IMG/VR virus record: IMGVR_UViG_3300034375_001343 | Coordinates: 1 to 24,450 of that record | DNA length: 24,450 nucleotides | Origin: a virus | Strand: one strand, 5' to 3' | Shown: positions 6,314-14,683 of the stretch, piece after piece | Numbering within the stretch: position 1 is the first letter of the stretch | Layout of the letters: each line of letters opens with the position of its first letter | Position numbers and translations under genes: made by a program | Notes under the pieces: generated by a model | The model's database searches: none | What the model was told of the DNA's origin: nothing | What the model saw: only the letters and a program-made list of their open reading frames with translations

Positions 6314-8529
6314 TGTACGAACAAACATTATTAAAAATATTAGATGACCATATAAAGCCGCATGTTCTGAAAAGAATGAACAAGGGCAAAAAGTGGGAGT
6401 ATGGGTATAATGAGGACCACGATGTTGTAGTTATTAGTAAGACTGGCCAGATAGGTGAGATTTACGAAATACAAAACCTAAAGATAGCCTTACCGTTAGA
6501 GAGTAACGTGGTTAGGTTCAAGAGTAATAAGTGGGAACGTATGGAGTACCCCAAAGAGCTGTCTAGGTTTAAGAGTGTATTTGAGTGGAATGATGCTCCA
6601 GAAGAGTTTAAGAATAAATGGTTTGATTACATCGACACTGAGTTTACAAGAAGAGAGGAGGGGTTTTGGTTTGTAAACAACAAGAAGCCAACGTATATAA
6701 CTGGCTCCCACTACACATACTTGCAGTGGTCAAAGATTGATGTTGGTAAACCAGATTTTAGAGAATCAAACAGGTTGTTCTTTATATTCTGGGAGGCGTG
6801 TAAGGCAGACCATAGGAGCTATGGGATGTGTTATTTGAAAAATAGGCGATCTGGTTTTTCATTTATGTCTTCCGCTGAAACAGTAAATATGGCCACTCTG
6901 TCTAGCGACTCTAGATTTGGCATTCTATCCAAGACTGGTCCAGATGCTAAGAAGATGTTTACGGATAAGGTAGTACCAATTTCGGTAAACTACCCGTTCT
7001 TCTTCAAGCCAATACAGGATGGTATGGATAGGCCAAAGACAGAACTAGCTTATCGAGTACCAGCATCTAAGTTTACAAGAAAGAAGTTAGACACCAAGGC
7101 TTCGGTTGAGGAGATTACTGGTCTTGACACTACAATTGACTGGAAAAATACTGGGGACAACTCTTATGATGGTGAGAAGCTGTCGCTGTTGATTCATGAT
7201 GAATCTGGTAAATGGGAGAAACCCAATAACATCCTAAACAACTGGAGGGTAACTAAGACCTGTTTACGGCTCGGTAGCCGCATTATCGGAAAGTGTATGA
7301 TGGGTAGCACCTCCAACTCATTAGATAAGGGAGGAGAGAGCTTTAAAAAGCTTTACGAGGAGTCTGATGTAACGAAACGAAATGCTAACGGACAGACCGC
7401 CTCTGGCTTGTATTCTTTGTTTATACCAATGGAGTGGAACTACGAGGGATATATTGATGAGTATGGTGCACCAGTTTTTGAAACGCCAGAAGAAAAAGTT
7501 TACGATCCGTATGGTAACCAGATAAGGATTGGTGTTATAGACTACTGGCAGAATGAGGTTGATGGTTTAAAAAATGACCAGGAGGGATTGAATGAGTTTT
7601 ATCGTCAGTTCCCAAGAACAGAAGAACATGCTTTTAGGGATGAGGCTAAAAATGCCTTATTCAATCTAACCAAGATATACCAACAGATAGACTACAACCA
7701 AGACCTAAGAAACACCAATATACTTACTAGGGGTAACTTCCAGTGGGAACATGGAATCAAAGACAGTAGAGTAATATTTATGCCAAATAACAATGGCAGA
7801 TTTTTAATTTCCTGGGTTCCACCTATAAATTTACAAAATAGAGTAATATTAAAGAATGGAGTTAAGTATCCTGGTAATGAGCATTTAGGGGCGTTTGGGT
7901 GCGATAGTTACGATATATCAGGTACCGTAACTGGCACAGGATCAAATGGATCTCTGCATGGATTAACAAAGTTTTCAATGGAGGAGGCTCCAGCGAATCA
8001 TTTCTTTTTGGAGTATATATCTAGACCACAGACGGCTGAGATATTCTTTGAAGATATTTTGATGGCGATTGTATTTTACGGAATGCCAATACTTTGTGAA
8101 AATAATAAGCCCAGGTTGCTGTACCATATAAAGAGGAGGGGGTATAGAGGTTATTCAATGAACAGGCCAGATAGGGTTTGGAATAATCTTTCTCAGACAG
8201 AAAAAGAAATCGGTGGAATACCCAACTCAAGCGAGGATATTAAACAGGCTCACGCAGCGGCTATAGAGACATACATAGACGAGTGTGTTGGTATAATCGG
8301 GGATGGTGAGTACGGTGATATGTATTTCGATAGGACACTTAATGATTGGGCCAGATTTGATATAAACAACAGAACAAAATTTGATGCGTCTATAAGTTCA
8401 GGATTAGCAATAATGGCATGTAATAAAAACAGATACGCACCCATAAATAAAGTTGTTAGAAAAAATATAGCTCTTGCGTTTAAAAAATATGATAACACTG
8501 GTAGTGTTTCTAAATTGATAGATAAATGA
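6313..8529 (+). CDS. terL: Terminase large subunit (packaging ATPase and nuclease)
   Basis: The 738-aa product drives DNA into the procapsid and cuts the concatemer. The ATPase half shows a deviant Walker A at residues 176-183 (KNRRSGFS), in which Lys176 precedes the arginines and the usual GKS lysine is replaced by Phe. Walker B follows at about 292-297 (LLIHDE; Asp296, catalytic Glu297), and a coupling motif (GSTSNS) at about 331-336. The nuclease half has an RNase H-like acidic set: Asp531 in GAFGCDSYD, Glu596 in PILCEN, and Asp691 in KFDASISSG. The length and motif style are close to crAss-like phage terminases. The start overlaps the stop of the upstream gene (TAATG), and the 3' end overlaps the portal start (ATGA), so packaging and portal proteins are translated as a coupled unit. 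Identification is firm; the family assignment to crAss-like phages is by recognition. Confidence 0.92.
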   Translation: MYEQTLLKILDDHIKPHVLKRMNKGKKWEYGYNEDHDVVVISKTGQIGEIYEIQNLKIALPLESNVVRFKSNKWERMEYPKELSRFKSVFEWNDAPEEFKNKWFDYIDTEFTRREEGFWFVNNKKPTYITGSHYTYLQWSKIDVGKPDFRESNRLFFIFWEACKADHRSYGMCYLKNRRSGFSFMSSAETVNMATLSSDSRFGILSKTGPDAKKMFTDKVVPISVNYPFFFKPIQDGMDRPKTELAYRVPASKFTRKKLDTKASVEEITGLDTTIDWKNTGDNSYDGEKLSLLIHDESGKWEKPNNILNNWRVTKTCLRLGSRIIGKCMMGSTSNSLDKGGESFKKLYEESDVTKRNANGQTASGLYSLFIPMEWNYEGYIDEYGAPVFETPEEKVYDPYGNQIRIGVIDYWQNEVDGLKNDQEGLNEFYRQFPRTEEHAFRDEAKNALFNLTKIYQQIDYNQDLRNTNILTRGNFQWEHGIKDSRVIFMPNNNGRFLISWVPPINLQNRVILKNGVKYPGNEHLGAFGCDSYDISGTVTGTGSNGSLHGLTKFSMEEAPANHFFLEYISRPQTAEIFFEDILMAIVFYGMPILCENNKPRLLYHIKRRGYRGYSMNRPDRVWNNLSQTEKEIGGIPNSSEDIKQAHAAAIETYIDECVGIIGDGEYGDMYFDRTLNDWARFDINNRTKFDASISSGLAIMACNKNRYAPINKVVRKNIALAFKKYDNTGSVSKLIDK

Positions 8530-10931
8530 ATATAAGCACAAATCCAAATAGTTCTTTCCCTAGTCAGGTCGTTAGTGACGAGGAGAAAAAGAGTTATGAC
8601 TACGGCAAACAGGTTGGTAGGGCTATAGAGGGTGAGTGGTTTTATGGGGGCAGACATGGCAATAGATTTGCCACAAACTGGAATAAATACCACAACCTTA
8701 GACTTTATGCGAGAGGAGAGCAGCCTATACAGAAGTATAAGGACGAGCTTTCTATTAACGGTGATTTGTCTTATCTTAATCTAGATTGGAAGCCAGTTCC
8801 AGTCATATCTAAGTTTGTTGACATCGTAGTCAACGGAATGTCTGAGAAAAAGTATAGCGTTAATGCGTATGCTCAGGATCCAGACTCATTAAAGGAAAGG
8901 ACTAACTATGCTAGTAACCTACTTAGAGAGATAATAGCCAAAGAACAGATTGCTAAACTAAAGCAGGACATCGGAATTGATGTATCTAACTTCCCTGGTA
9001 AAACCGATTTACCTGAAAACCCAGATGAGGTTGCTTTGTACATGCAGCTTAAGTACAAGCCCTCTATTGAAATAGCTGAGGAGGAGGCAATTAATAATAC
9101 ACTGGCTAAAAACAAATTTGAATTAACAAGGCGAAGATTTAATCAGGATCTTGTTGTACTCGGTATTGGTGCGGTAAAGACTAATTGGAATAAGGCTAAT
9201 GGTATAGTTTTAGATTACTGTGACCCAGCTAAAATGGTTTGGTCATATACAGAGGATCCAAACTTTGAGGATATATACTATGTTGGTGAGGTTAAGTCAA
9301 TCACCATCCCTGAGCTTAAAAAGCAATACCCACAAATCTCCGAGGAGGAGCTAGACAGAATTTCTAAGCTTGGCAACCGAAGTGACTATGTGGTAGGATG
9401 GAACGACTATGACGAGAATACGGTTCAGGTTTTGTACTTTGAGTATAAGACATACATGAACCAGGTATTCAAGCTAAAGAGAACAGCAAATGGCCTTGAG
9501 AAGGCTATCCAGAAAACAGATTCATTTAATCCTCCACCATCAGACTCGTTTGATAAGGTATCTAGAACAATAGAGGTATTGTTTCAAGGGGCTAAGATTC
9601 TTGGGTACGATGAAATGCTTGACTGGAGATTGTGTGAAAACATGACTCGACCTAAGTCAGACACCACTCGTGTTAAAATGAATTACGCCATCACTGCCCC
9701 AAGAATGTATAAGGGCAGAATAGAGTCTGTGGTTAGCAAGATTACTGGGTTTGCTGACATGATTAATATTACAAACCTCAAGATACAGCAGGTTATATCT
9801 AAGCTTGTTCCTGATGGTGTGTACTTGGATATAGATGGACTAGCGGAGGTTGATCTTGGTAACGGAACCAACTACAACCCACAGGAAGCACTGAACATGT
9901 ACTTCCAAACTGGTAGCATCCTTGGTAGATCACTCACCCAGGAAGGTGATATGAACAGGGGTAAGGTACCTATCCAGGAGTTAAACTCATCGAATGGACA
10001 GGCAAAGCTTGGAGCTTTAATTAATACATACCAGTATTACCTGCAAATGATTCGTGACGTGACGGGTCTAAATGAGGCTAGGGACGGTAGTGTACCAATG
10101 GAGGATACTCTTGTAGGACTTCAAAAGCTGGCCGCTAACGCATCAAATGTAGCGACTAGACATATCCTACAGGCAAGCCTTTATCTCATCGCTAGAGCAT
10201 GCGAAAACGTCTCTCTAAGGATTGCTGACTCTATTGAGTTTGCTTTGACTAAAAATTCACTGCAAAACTCTATCAGTTCATTTAATGTGGGTACGCTAGA
10301 GGAGATTAGAAACTTACCTCTTCATGACTTTGGTATTTACTTAGAGCTTGAGCCAGAGGAAGAGGAAAAAGCACAATTAGAGCAGAACATCCAGGTGGCA
10401 CTTAAAACTGGTGGCATCGACATTGAAGACGCTATTGATATACGTCAAATAAACAACATCAAGCTTGCTAATGAAATCCTCAAGCAGAAGAGAGCTAAAA
10501 GGATGGAGATGGAGCAGCAGCAAAAGCAGCAGATGGTTCAAATGCAGGCTCAAGCGAATGCACAGTCGGCAGAACAAATAGCTCTTTCAGAGGCTCAAAA
10601 GCAGCAGGTGTTGACGCAGGAAAAGATTAGCATCGAGCAAGCTAAATCTCAATTCGAGATTCAAAAACTACAAACTGAGGCTCAGATTAAGAGAGAACTC
10701 ATGCAGTTAGAGTTTGATTTTAACATGCAATTAGCTCAAATACGAGCCAATGCAGAGTCTCAAAAGGATATGGAAATCGAGGACAGAAAAGACAAGAGAA
10801 TTAAAATGCAGGGAACTCAGCAGAGTGAGCTAATTAATCAAAGAAAAAACAATCTACTCCCAATGGATTTTGAATCATCTGGGAATGATGTCTTGGGTGG
10901 CATAGGACTAGAGCAGTTTGAGCCACGGTAA
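8526..10931 (+). CDS. Portal protein
   Basis: The 801-aa product forms the dodecameric ring at the capsid vertex through which DNA is packaged and ejected. Its position directly after TerL (ATGA overlap), its length and its mixed alpha/beta core match crAss-like portals. The central region contains conserved-looking segments such as WKPVPVISKFVDIVVNGM and EARDGSVPMEDTLVGLQKL, the latter in the helical part near residues 520-540. The C-terminus carries a long Gln/Glu/Ala-rich coiled coil at about residues 650-765 (EMEQQQKQQMVQMQAQANAQ and following), which probably forms the portal barrel or contacts internal proteins. The last residues (LGGIGLEQFEPR) are non-helical. No signal or membrane segment is present. 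A 31-nt AT-rich gap separates it from the scaffold-like gene. Confidence 0.88.
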   Translation: MNISTNPNSSFPSQVVSDEEKKSYDYGKQVGRAIEGEWFYGGRHGNRFATNWNKYHNLRLYARGEQPIQKYKDELSINGDLSYLNLDWKPVPVISKFVDIVVNGMSEKKYSVNAYAQDPDSLKERTNYASNLLREIIAKEQIAKLKQDIGIDVSNFPGKTDLPENPDEVALYMQLKYKPSIEIAEEEAINNTLAKNKFELTRRRFNQDLVVLGIGAVKTNWNKANGIVLDYCDPAKMVWSYTEDPNFEDIYYVGEVKSITIPELKKQYPQISEEELDRISKLGNRSDYVVGWNDYDENTVQVLYFEYKTYMNQVFKLKRTANGLEKAIQKTDSFNPPPSDSFDKVSRTIEVLFQGAKILGYDEMLDWRLCENMTRPKSDTTRVKMNYAITAPRMYKGRIESVVSKITGFADMINITNLKIQQVISKLVPDGVYLDIDGLAEVDLGNGTNYNPQEALNMYFQTGSILGRSLTQEGDMNRGKVPIQELNSSNGQAKLGALINTYQYYLQMIRDVTGLNEARDGSVPMEDTLVGLQKLAANASNVATRHILQASLYLIARACENVSLRIADSIEFALTKNSLQNSISSFNVGTLEEIRNLPLHDFGIYLELEPEEEEKAQLEQNIQVALKTGGIDIEDAIDIRQINNIKLANEILKQKRAKRMEMEQQQKQQMVQMQAQANAQSAEQIALSEAQKQQVLTQEKISIEQAKSQFEIQKLQTEAQIKRELMQLEFDFNMQLAQIRANAESQKDMEIEDRKDKRIKMQGTQQSELINQRKNNLLPMDFESSGNDVLGGIGLEQFEPR

Positions 10932-10946
10932 TCGTGTTTAAACAAT

Positions 10947-10957
10947 TATATATTATA
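10947..10957 (+). promoter_or_regulatory. AT-rich motif TATATATTATA before the scaffold gene
   Basis: The 31-nt gap between portal and scaffold holds the 11-mer TATATATTATA, found again exactly at 14621-14631, in the gap before the ring-protein gene. Both are intergenic and downstream of large structural genes. It may be a phage promoter element or just AT-rich spacer. Here it ends 5 nt from the ATG, which is awkward for a -10 element unless the transcript is nearly leaderless. Confidence 0.25.
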
Positions 10958-10962
10958 TTATT

Positions 10963-12120
10963 ATGTCGGAAACTAAATTAGATTTATCTAAAGTAAAGCC
11001 TAAAAAGGCTAAGGAGACGGTAACCAAGTTGGACCTGTCTAAGAAAAAAGAAGAAGAAGTAAAAACAGAAGAGAATGCCATTCAAGAGCAAGAACCAAGC
11101 GGTGTGGATGAGAATCAACAAGCCGCAAATGTACAAGAGGTGGAGGCAGGAGCATCCGAATCAGGATCTGTCGAAGCTACCAAAGAAGTCTCCAGTGGAG
11201 ATGATGGGGGTGACAAAGAAGAAGCTGTAGTAATCGAAGAGGTTACTGAGGATCCTGTACAGGAGGATGTACAAGAGAATGTAGAAAATACATCACATCT
11301 ACCAGAAGGTGTTGACAAATTGGTTCAGTTTATAAATGATACTGGAGGCACGGTAGAGGATTATGTTCGATTGAATGCTGATTACTCTAATGTGGATGAA
11401 GACACGCTGCTGAGAGAATATTACAGGCAGTCAAAACCACATCTAGATAAAGAAGAAGTAGATTTTGTAATGGAAGAAAGCTTCTATTACGATGAAGATA
11501 TTGATGACGAGCGAGACATCAAAAGAAAAAAACTCGCTAAAAAGGAAGAGATTTCAAAGGCACGTTCTTTTCTTAATAATTTGAAGGATAAATATTACGA
11601 GGAAATCAAGTCGAGGCCCACGTTATCCAACGAACAGAGAAAAGCAATGGACTTTTTTAATCGATACCAGAAGAATCAACAGGAGGCTGAGGAGGCCAGT
11701 AAGTTGTTTCAGTCCAGAACAAAAAAGTTTTTCCAAAACGATTTCAAAGGTTTTGATTTCAATCTTGGGGAAAAGAAGTTCAGGTACGCATTAAACAACA
11801 CTGACTCTATCGCTGATACTCAATCTAGTATTGACAATATATTGGGAAAGTTTCTCGATGAAAAAGGCAATATTAAGGATTTTAACGAGTATCACAAGGC
11901 GATGTACGCAGCCCAGAATGTTGACAAAATTGTCTCTCACTTTTATGATCAGGGTAGAGCTGACGGTATTAAGGAGGTAGCTAGTAATTCTAAAAATATT
12001 ACTGATGAAGCTCCAAGACAAACCGCCAACGAAACTCTGTTTATTAATGGTTTGAAGGTCAAGGCTGTCAACGGGGTTGATACTTCACGACTTAAAATTA
12101 ATAAAAAACCTAAAAATTAA
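10963..12120 (+). CDS. Probable capsid scaffolding protein
   Basis: The 385-aa product sits between portal and MCP, the usual place for a scaffold. The N-terminus has two copies of TKLDLSK (residues 4-10 and 21-27), each followed by a Lys-rich stretch. An acidic, Glu/Val-rich disordered region follows to about residue 115. The rest is highly charged and helical (for example DIDDERDIKRKKLAKKEE and FLNNLKDKYYEEI), and the C-terminus is basic and ends RLKINKKPKN. A long charged helix with a basic tail that binds the acidic MCP arm is the standard scaffold design. The gene ends only 5 nt before the MCP start. No protease domain is fused to it, so it does not resemble a self-cleaving scaffold. The assignment rests on position and composition. 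Confidence 0.6.
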   Translation: MSETKLDLSKVKPKKAKETVTKLDLSKKKEEEVKTEENAIQEQEPSGVDENQQAANVQEVEAGASESGSVEATKEVSSGDDGGDKEEAVVIEEVTEDPVQEDVQENVENTSHLPEGVDKLVQFINDTGGTVEDYVRLNADYSNVDEDTLLREYYRQSKPHLDKEEVDFVMEESFYYDEDIDDERDIKRKKLAKKEEISKARSFLNNLKDKYYEEIKSRPTLSNEQRKAMDFFNRYQKNQQEAEEASKLFQSRTKKFFQNDFKGFDFNLGEKKFRYALNNTDSIADTQSSIDNILGKFLDEKGNIKDFNEYHKAMYAAQNVDKIVSHFYDQGRADGIKEVASNSKNITDEAPRQTANETLFINGLKVKAVNGVDTSRLKINKKPKN

Positions 12121-12125
12121 AAAAA

Positions 12126-13640
12126 ATGGGATCATTTGCAACTAACGACCCGTTGGGTTCGTTTTCCTTGGTACCTACTCCGTTTAAGAGTGTAACCCAA
12201 GGTTCTTATTTAAACTTTACTGATGGTAGCGGAAACGACTTCGCACAGCAGTATCTACCTGAAATCTACGAAGCTGAAGTAGAGCGTTACGGTAACCGTA
12301 CAATCTCTGGCTTCCTTCGCATGGTTGGCGCTGAAATGCCAATGACATCTGACCAAGTTGTTTGGTCTGAGCAAAACCGTCTTCACTTGTCATTCGTACC
12401 TGGTATGGGCGGTGGTGGAGCAACCACTGTTTCTGCTCCTGCTATTGCAGCTGGCGCTACAGTAATTACAAACGTAGCTGGCGAGAATGCTGCTGGAGAA
12501 TCAATCCAGCCAATCATCCGAGCTGGTTCTACTATTGTTGTTTACAACACAGTGAGTTTTGCTTCTGTTAAGTGTTTTGTTGACGCAGAGCCTGCTGCTG
12601 GAGCTACTAACTGGGATGTTAACGCTTTCCCATACGATGCTGCCAACCTAAACGCAGTTTCTACTGCTGTTGGACAGCCAGGTGAGGGTGGAGATGTTAA
12701 AATCTTCGTTTACGGTTCTGAGTTTGGTAAGGGAACTGACTCTATGGTTGGTTCTGTCACACCATCATTCACTCAGTACAGCAACAGCCCAGTAATCATC
12801 AAGGATCAGTACGAGGTTTCAGGATCTGATTCTGCTCAAATTGGTTGGGTTGAAGTAACTGATGAGGCTGGTCTTTCTGGATACCTTTGGTACTTGAAGG
12901 CTGAAGGCGAGACTCGTCTACGCTTCCAAGACTATCTTGAGATGGTTTCTGTTGAAGGTGAGCTTGCTGCTGCTGGTTCAGCCGCTATCGGACAACTTGC
13001 TGGAGGTAGCTCTAGCGCAAACGTAAAGGGTACTGAAGGTTTGTTTGCTGCTGTTGAGGCACGAGGAAATGTTTACAACAACTTCTCTGCTGCAACTGGA
13101 TTGGCTGACTTCGACAAGATCCTTGCTAACCTTGACAAGCAGGGCGCTATTGAGGAGAACATGCTGTTCTTGAATCGAGCTACTTCGCTTGATATGGATG
13201 ACATGCTTGCTGCTCAGAACTCTTACGGTGCTGGTGGTACTTCTTACGGAGTATTTGAAAACAGCGCTGAGATGGCTTTGAATCTTGGATTCTCTGGATT
13301 CCGAAGAGGTTCTTACGATTTCTATAAGACTGACTGGAAATATCTTAACGATGCTTCTACTCGTGGTCTTACTGAAGACGTAGATGGAGTCTTGGTTCCT
13401 GCTGGAACAACTACTGTTTACGACCAAATGCTAGGTACTAACATTCGTCGTCCATTCTTGCATGTACGTTACCGTGCATCTGAGGCTGATGATCGAAGAA
13501 TGAAGTCTTGGATTACTGGTTCTGTAGGTGGTGCTGCTACTTCAGGAGAAGACGTAATGAAGGTTCACTTCCTTTCTGAGCGTTGCTTAGTTACTCAGGC
13601 GGCTAACAACTTTGTGTTGTTCAAGAGCGTATCTGCCTAA
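12126..13640 (+). CDS. Major capsid protein
   Basis: The 504-aa product is the shell protein, expected to have the HK97 fold. The N-terminal segment (QQYLPEIYEAEVERYGNRTI, then SGFLRMVGAEMPMTSDQVVW) is a pattern I associate with major capsid proteins of crAss-like and related marine Bacteroidota phages. Codon use differs clearly from the neighbours: it favours GCT, GGT, TCT, AAC, TAC and TTC, as expected for the most abundant protein. The leader is the A-rich AAAAATTAAAAAA with no Shine-Dalgarno sequence. There is no obvious processed prohead peptide; the N-terminus runs directly into the ordered-looking domain. A strong terminator follows 13 nt after the stop, closing the head transcription unit. 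Confidence 0.9.
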   Translation: MGSFATNDPLGSFSLVPTPFKSVTQGSYLNFTDGSGNDFAQQYLPEIYEAEVERYGNRTISGFLRMVGAEMPMTSDQVVWSEQNRLHLSFVPGMGGGGATTVSAPAIAAGATVITNVAGENAAGESIQPIIRAGSTIVVYNTVSFASVKCFVDAEPAAGATNWDVNAFPYDAANLNAVSTAVGQPGEGGDVKIFVYGSEFGKGTDSMVGSVTPSFTQYSNSPVIIKDQYEVSGSDSAQIGWVEVTDEAGLSGYLWYLKAEGETRLRFQDYLEMVSVEGELAAAGSAAIGQLAGGSSSANVKGTEGLFAAVEARGNVYNNFSAATGLADFDKILANLDKQGAIEENMLFLNRATSLDMDDMLAAQNSYGAGGTSYGVFENSAEMALNLGFSGFRRGSYDFYKTDWKYLNDASTRGLTEDVDGVLVPAGTTTVYDQMLGTNIRRPFLHVRYRASEADDRRMKSWITGSVGGAATSGEDVMKVHFLSERCLVTQAANNFVLFKSVSA

Positions 13641-13652
13641 TTATAACTTGAT

Positions 13653-13696
13653 AAACTTGGGGCTGCAATTTGTGGCCTCAAGTTTTCTTTTTTTTT
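13653..13696 (+). terminator. Intrinsic terminator after the major capsid gene
   Basis: An 11-bp stem (AAACTTGGGGC at 13653-13663 pairing with GCCTCAAGTTT at 13675-13685, with one G-U pair) encloses an 11-nt loop. It is followed by a T-rich tract running to 13696. This is the clearest transcription stop in the window and lies 13 nt after the MCP stop codon. It would separate head from tail transcription, or attenuate read-through so that MCP mRNA is in excess. Confidence 0.88.
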
Positions 13697-13718
13697 AATT
13701 ATTTAATTATATCATATT

Positions 13719-14612
13719 ATGGCACGTCCAAGAAAAACAACAACTACCGCAAAAGAAGAAGTGGTAGTAGATCAAGAAGAAACTACGGTTGAAGAAACAG
13801 TAGAAGAAACATACGAAGAGCCGACACCAAAACCGATTAAAAAGCAGGTGAAGGTTGAGGAAACTAAAAATAAGGATGATTGGGAGATTAAGGCTCGCCA
13901 ATACTTCCTTACTGGAAACAAGGAGCCACTGACCTTTACATTGGCCAGTAAGCACAGTGAGAGGCATCCGCTTCTTTGGTTTGATCCAGAAAAAAATATG
14001 CAGAGAGAGATTCGATATGCAACCAATCAAAAAAGTTGCTTTGTCGATGAACAGACTGGATCTGTAACGCTTGAACACATTGTGTTTAAAAATGGTGTGC
14101 TTCATGTACCAAAAGAAAAGCAAAGCCTACAGAGGTTGTTGTCTATCTATCATCCTCACAAGGATAAGTTGTATAGAGAGTTTGATCCAGTGCAAGAAGC
14201 GGAGTATGGCTTGGAGGATTTGGAGACTGAGTTGGAGGCTATGACTGCCGCTAGAGAGATTGATATCGATCACGCTGAGGCAATCCTTCGTGCAGAAAAA
14301 GGTTCTAGCGTTTCTACAATGACAACCAAGGAGATACGAAGAGACTTGATGGTTCTTGCCAAGACAAACCCAAGACTATTTATTAGTTTGGCAATGGATG
14401 AGAATATTCAACTTAGAAACTTTGCAATTAAAGCCGCTGAACAGGGCATCATTAAACTATCACAAGATCAAAGGACATTCACCTGGGCATCTACTGGTAG
14501 AAAACTAATGACGGTTCCATTTGATGAACACCCATATTCAGCTATGGCATCATTTTTCAAGACAGACGAGGGTATGGAAATATTCTCATCTATTGAGAAA
14601 AAATTAATGTAA
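13719..14612 (+). CDS. Conserved phage structural-region protein, possible neck/ring component
   Basis: The 297-aa product has a disordered N-terminus (about residues 1-52) that is first basic (MARPRKTTTTAK), then Glu/Val/Thr-rich (EETVEETYEEPTPKP). A compact domain follows with segments such as HPLLWFDPEKNMQREIRYAT and FVDEQTGSVTLEHIVFKNG. A helical part carries KEIRRDLMVLAKTNPRLFIS, and the end is distinctive (LRNFAIKAAEQGIIKLSQDQ, then TFTWASTGRKLMTVPF). I recognise this as a type of protein often encoded just after the MCP in marine and Bacteroidota phages, without an established function. The helix-rich C-terminal half and position suggest a head-completion or ring protein. It opens the unit after the MCP terminator. 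The AT-rich gap before it (TTAATTATTTAATTATATCA) may contain a promoter, but none matches a known consensus. Confidence 0.7.
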   Translation: MARPRKTTTTAKEEVVVDQEETTVEETVEETYEEPTPKPIKKQVKVEETKNKDDWEIKARQYFLTGNKEPLTFTLASKHSERHPLLWFDPEKNMQREIRYATNQKSCFVDEQTGSVTLEHIVFKNGVLHVPKEKQSLQRLLSIYHPHKDKLYREFDPVQEAEYGLEDLETELEAMTAAREIDIDHAEAILRAEKGSSVSTMTTKEIRRDLMVLAKTNPRLFISLAMDENIQLRNFAIKAAEQGIIKLSQDQRTFTWASTGRKLMTVPFDEHPYSAMASFFKTDEGMEIFSSIEKKLM

Positions 14613-14620
14613 CAACGTAA

Positions 14621-14631
14621 TATATATTATA
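14621..14631 (+). promoter_or_regulatory. Second copy of TATATATTATA
   Basis: This exact copy of the 11-mer at 10947-10957 lies 8 nt after the stop of the upstream gene and 52 nt before the next start. Its spacing would suit a -10-like element feeding a transcript that begins near the following hairpin. A shorter match, TATATTATA, also occurs at 67-75 inside the first coding fragment. Known Bacteroidota promoters (TAnnTTTG) do not match, so this is only a candidate. Confidence 0.3.
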
Positions 14632-14636
14632 GTGGT

Positions 14637-14659
14637 TAGGTCAGGTTTATCCTGGCCTA
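14637..14659 (+). other. 5'-leader hairpin before the ring-protein gene
   Basis: TAGGTCAGG (14637-14645) pairs with CCTGGCCTA (14651-14659) across a 5-nt loop, giving a 9-bp stem with one G-U pair; weaker pairs can extend it outward. No T tract follows; the downstream sequence is A/T-rich (CTATAAATAATAAAAAAAC) up to the ATG. It may therefore be an mRNA-stabilising leader structure or an RNase processing site rather than a terminator. Confidence 0.5.
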
Positions 14660-14683
14660 GCTTCTATAAATAATAAAAAAACT

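Noticed and set aside
8250-8693. Minus-strand open frame across the TerL-portal junction
   Set aside because: It is antisense to two well-identified genes and shows no family features or leader; treated as a shadow.
10924-10936. Small inverted repeat CACG/CGTG at the portal stop codon
   Set aside because: Only 4 bp of stem and no T tract, so too weak to call a terminator.
12978-13427. A long minus-strand open frame (149 codons) opposite the capsid gene
   Set aside because: It lies wholly within the MCP coding region, its translation is a Ser/Val-rich composition typical of the reverse of biased codons, and no minus-strand gene order supports it.
13707-14123. Minus-strand frame with Phe/Leu-rich hydrophobic translation
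   Set aside because: The hydrophobicity is the reverse complement of Lys/Glu-rich codons of the plus-strand gene; it also runs into the terminator region without a leader.
14637-14659. Reading the leader hairpin as an intrinsic terminator
   Set aside because: No U tract follows the stem on the plus strand, so it was listed only as a leader structure.
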